A stretch of DNA of 42,192 nt from an uncultured Oscillospiraceae bacterium (GTDB taxonomy: Bacteria > Bacillota > Clostridia > Oscillospirales > Oscillospiraceae): contig CATZRD010000019.1 of assembly GCA_958423465.1 (NCBI GenBank), positions 1 to 42,192 of the forward strand, given 5' to 3'. Made by a program: the position numbers and the translations under genes. Numbering within the stretch: position 1 is the stretch's first letter; each line of letters starts with the position of its first letter. The notes under the pieces were generated by a model. That model was not told the origin of the DNA. It did not search any database and saw only the letters and a list, made by a program, of their open reading frames with translations. Positions 41,701 to 42,192 of the stretch are shown piece by piece.

Positions 41701-42192
41701 CTACAGCCGCTCCATCAGATGGGCCGCCGTCTCCCGCCACATGACCAGCAGGGTCCCTCGCTCCGCGGACACCCGGGCGGGCCGCCCCGTGAACCGGTTG
41801 CTGACGCCCAGCGGGAAACCGCTGGTGAGCGAGGCGTTCTCCAGCGGATAGTAGAGCCCCCGGAGGGCCACTCCCTCCGCCCTGCCGTCGGGGCAGAACA
41901 CGGACACGGTCCCGGTCAGGTCCGCCGGAAAGTCCATGGCCCCGCCCCGGACGGCAGACGCCGCGAAGTCCTCCCCCAGGAGATAGCCCGCGGCCCCCCG
42001 CTCCGCCAGAAAGGTCAGGGTCTGGAGGTTGGCGTAAGCGTGGTCCGGCCGTCCTCCCAGGCCCCCGTAGAGCACGAAGGTCTTTAAGCCCCGGGCCAGG
42101 CCCTCCTTCACCGCCAGCAGCCTATCGGTGACGTCCTTCACCACCGTATGCCGCAGCACTATTTCTCCCTCCGGAGTCCGGCCCAGGGAGTC
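41701..42192 (-). CDS. Thiamine pyrophosphokinase, partial (N-terminus beyond window)
   Basis: The last 163 residues of a thiamine diphosphokinase; the gene enters from the right edge. The first visible residues DSLGRTPEGEIVLRH fit the DFDS region of the family, KDVTDRLLAVKEGL follows, and FVLYGGLGGRPDHAYANLQTLTFL is the thiamine/ATP-binding hallmark. The C-terminal beta-rich domain has VALRGLYYPLENASLTSGFPLGVSNRF, the typical thiamine-binding end. It makes thiamine pyrophosphate from thiamine and ATP. In many Firmicutes it sits beside rpe and rsgA; here rpe is 30 kb away. A GTG at 42159 is only an internal codon. Confidence 0.92.
   Translation of the reverse strand, partial: DSLGRTPEGEIVLRHTVVKDVTDRLLAVKEGLARGLKTFVLYGGLGGRPDHAYANLQTLTFLAERGAAGYLLGEDFAASAVRGGAMDFPADLTGTVSVFCPDGRAEGVALRGLYYPLENASLTSGFPLGVSNRFTGRPARVSAERGTLLVMWRETAAHLMERL

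Overview
The window is GC-rich, densely packed bacterial chromosome. Its gene content and style point to a spore-forming clostridial Firmicute, most likely an Oscillospiraceae-type gut bacterium of the Flavonifractor/Lawsonibacter/Pseudoflavonifractor sort. This placement is an inference from sporulation genes yqfC/yqfD, a T-box leader, MurT/GatD, an ECF-like sigma factor of clostridial type, strong SD sites and high GC. No rRNA, tRNA, CRISPR array, transposase or prophage was found.

Layout. 1-2158 (-): yqfC-yqfD-phoH, the last cut by the window edge. 2231-4241 (+): a YtrA-type GntR repressor with an ABC exporter, behind a perfect palindromic operator. 4266-5980 (+): sigma factor plus membrane-anchored partner. 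5994-7463 (-): a two-gene unit (OadB-like sodium-pump beta subunit and a 42-residue OadG-like peptide) behind a yybP-ykoY (manganese) riboswitch. 7472-8549 (-): uridine phosphorylase next to the broken 3' end of a second copy. 8613-9949 (+): malic enzyme. 10085-11371 (-): rpe-recR. 11605-15882 (-): ileS and its T-box leader, pushed apart by about 1.1 kb carrying a small HTH repressor, a divergent 72-residue protein and two inverted hairpin-rich repeats. 15932-18458 (-): thiI-cinA. 18606-19466 (+): membrane-anchored metallophosphoesterase. 19488-20127: two more repeat copies. 20136-24683 (+): mnmG-GNAT-murT-gatD. 24780-29923 (-): a Ugp-like sugar/glycerophosphodiester uptake operon with a GDPD and an MBL-fold hydrolase, next to a divergent LacI regulator that carries a fused solute-binding domain. 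32365-39172 (-): nucleoside uptake and salvage (deoC, deoD, BMP lipoprotein, ABC ATPase and two permeases). 39357-41697 (+): TetR plus ABC exporter. 41701-end (-): thiamine pyrophosphokinase, cut by the edge.

How it fits together. Most units are housekeeping or salvage. The deo/BMP/ABC block imports nucleosides and splits them to base and deoxyribose phosphate; Udp at 7.7 kb adds uridine cleavage. The Ugp-like block probably imports a phosphodiester or sugar, hydrolyses it with the GDPD, and is probably sensed inside the cell by the LacI-SBP fusion.

Most notable points: (1) a manganese-type ON riboswitch with an overlapping terminator controls an OadB/OadG-like pair that has no carboxyltransferase partner nearby; (2) the ileS T-box (AUC specifier) is separated from ileS by an HTH cassette between inverted repeats; (3) GatD lacks both catalytic residues of its family although MurT looks intact; (4) the LacI-SBP fusion regulator; (5) a new-looking family of hairpin-rich intergenic repeats.
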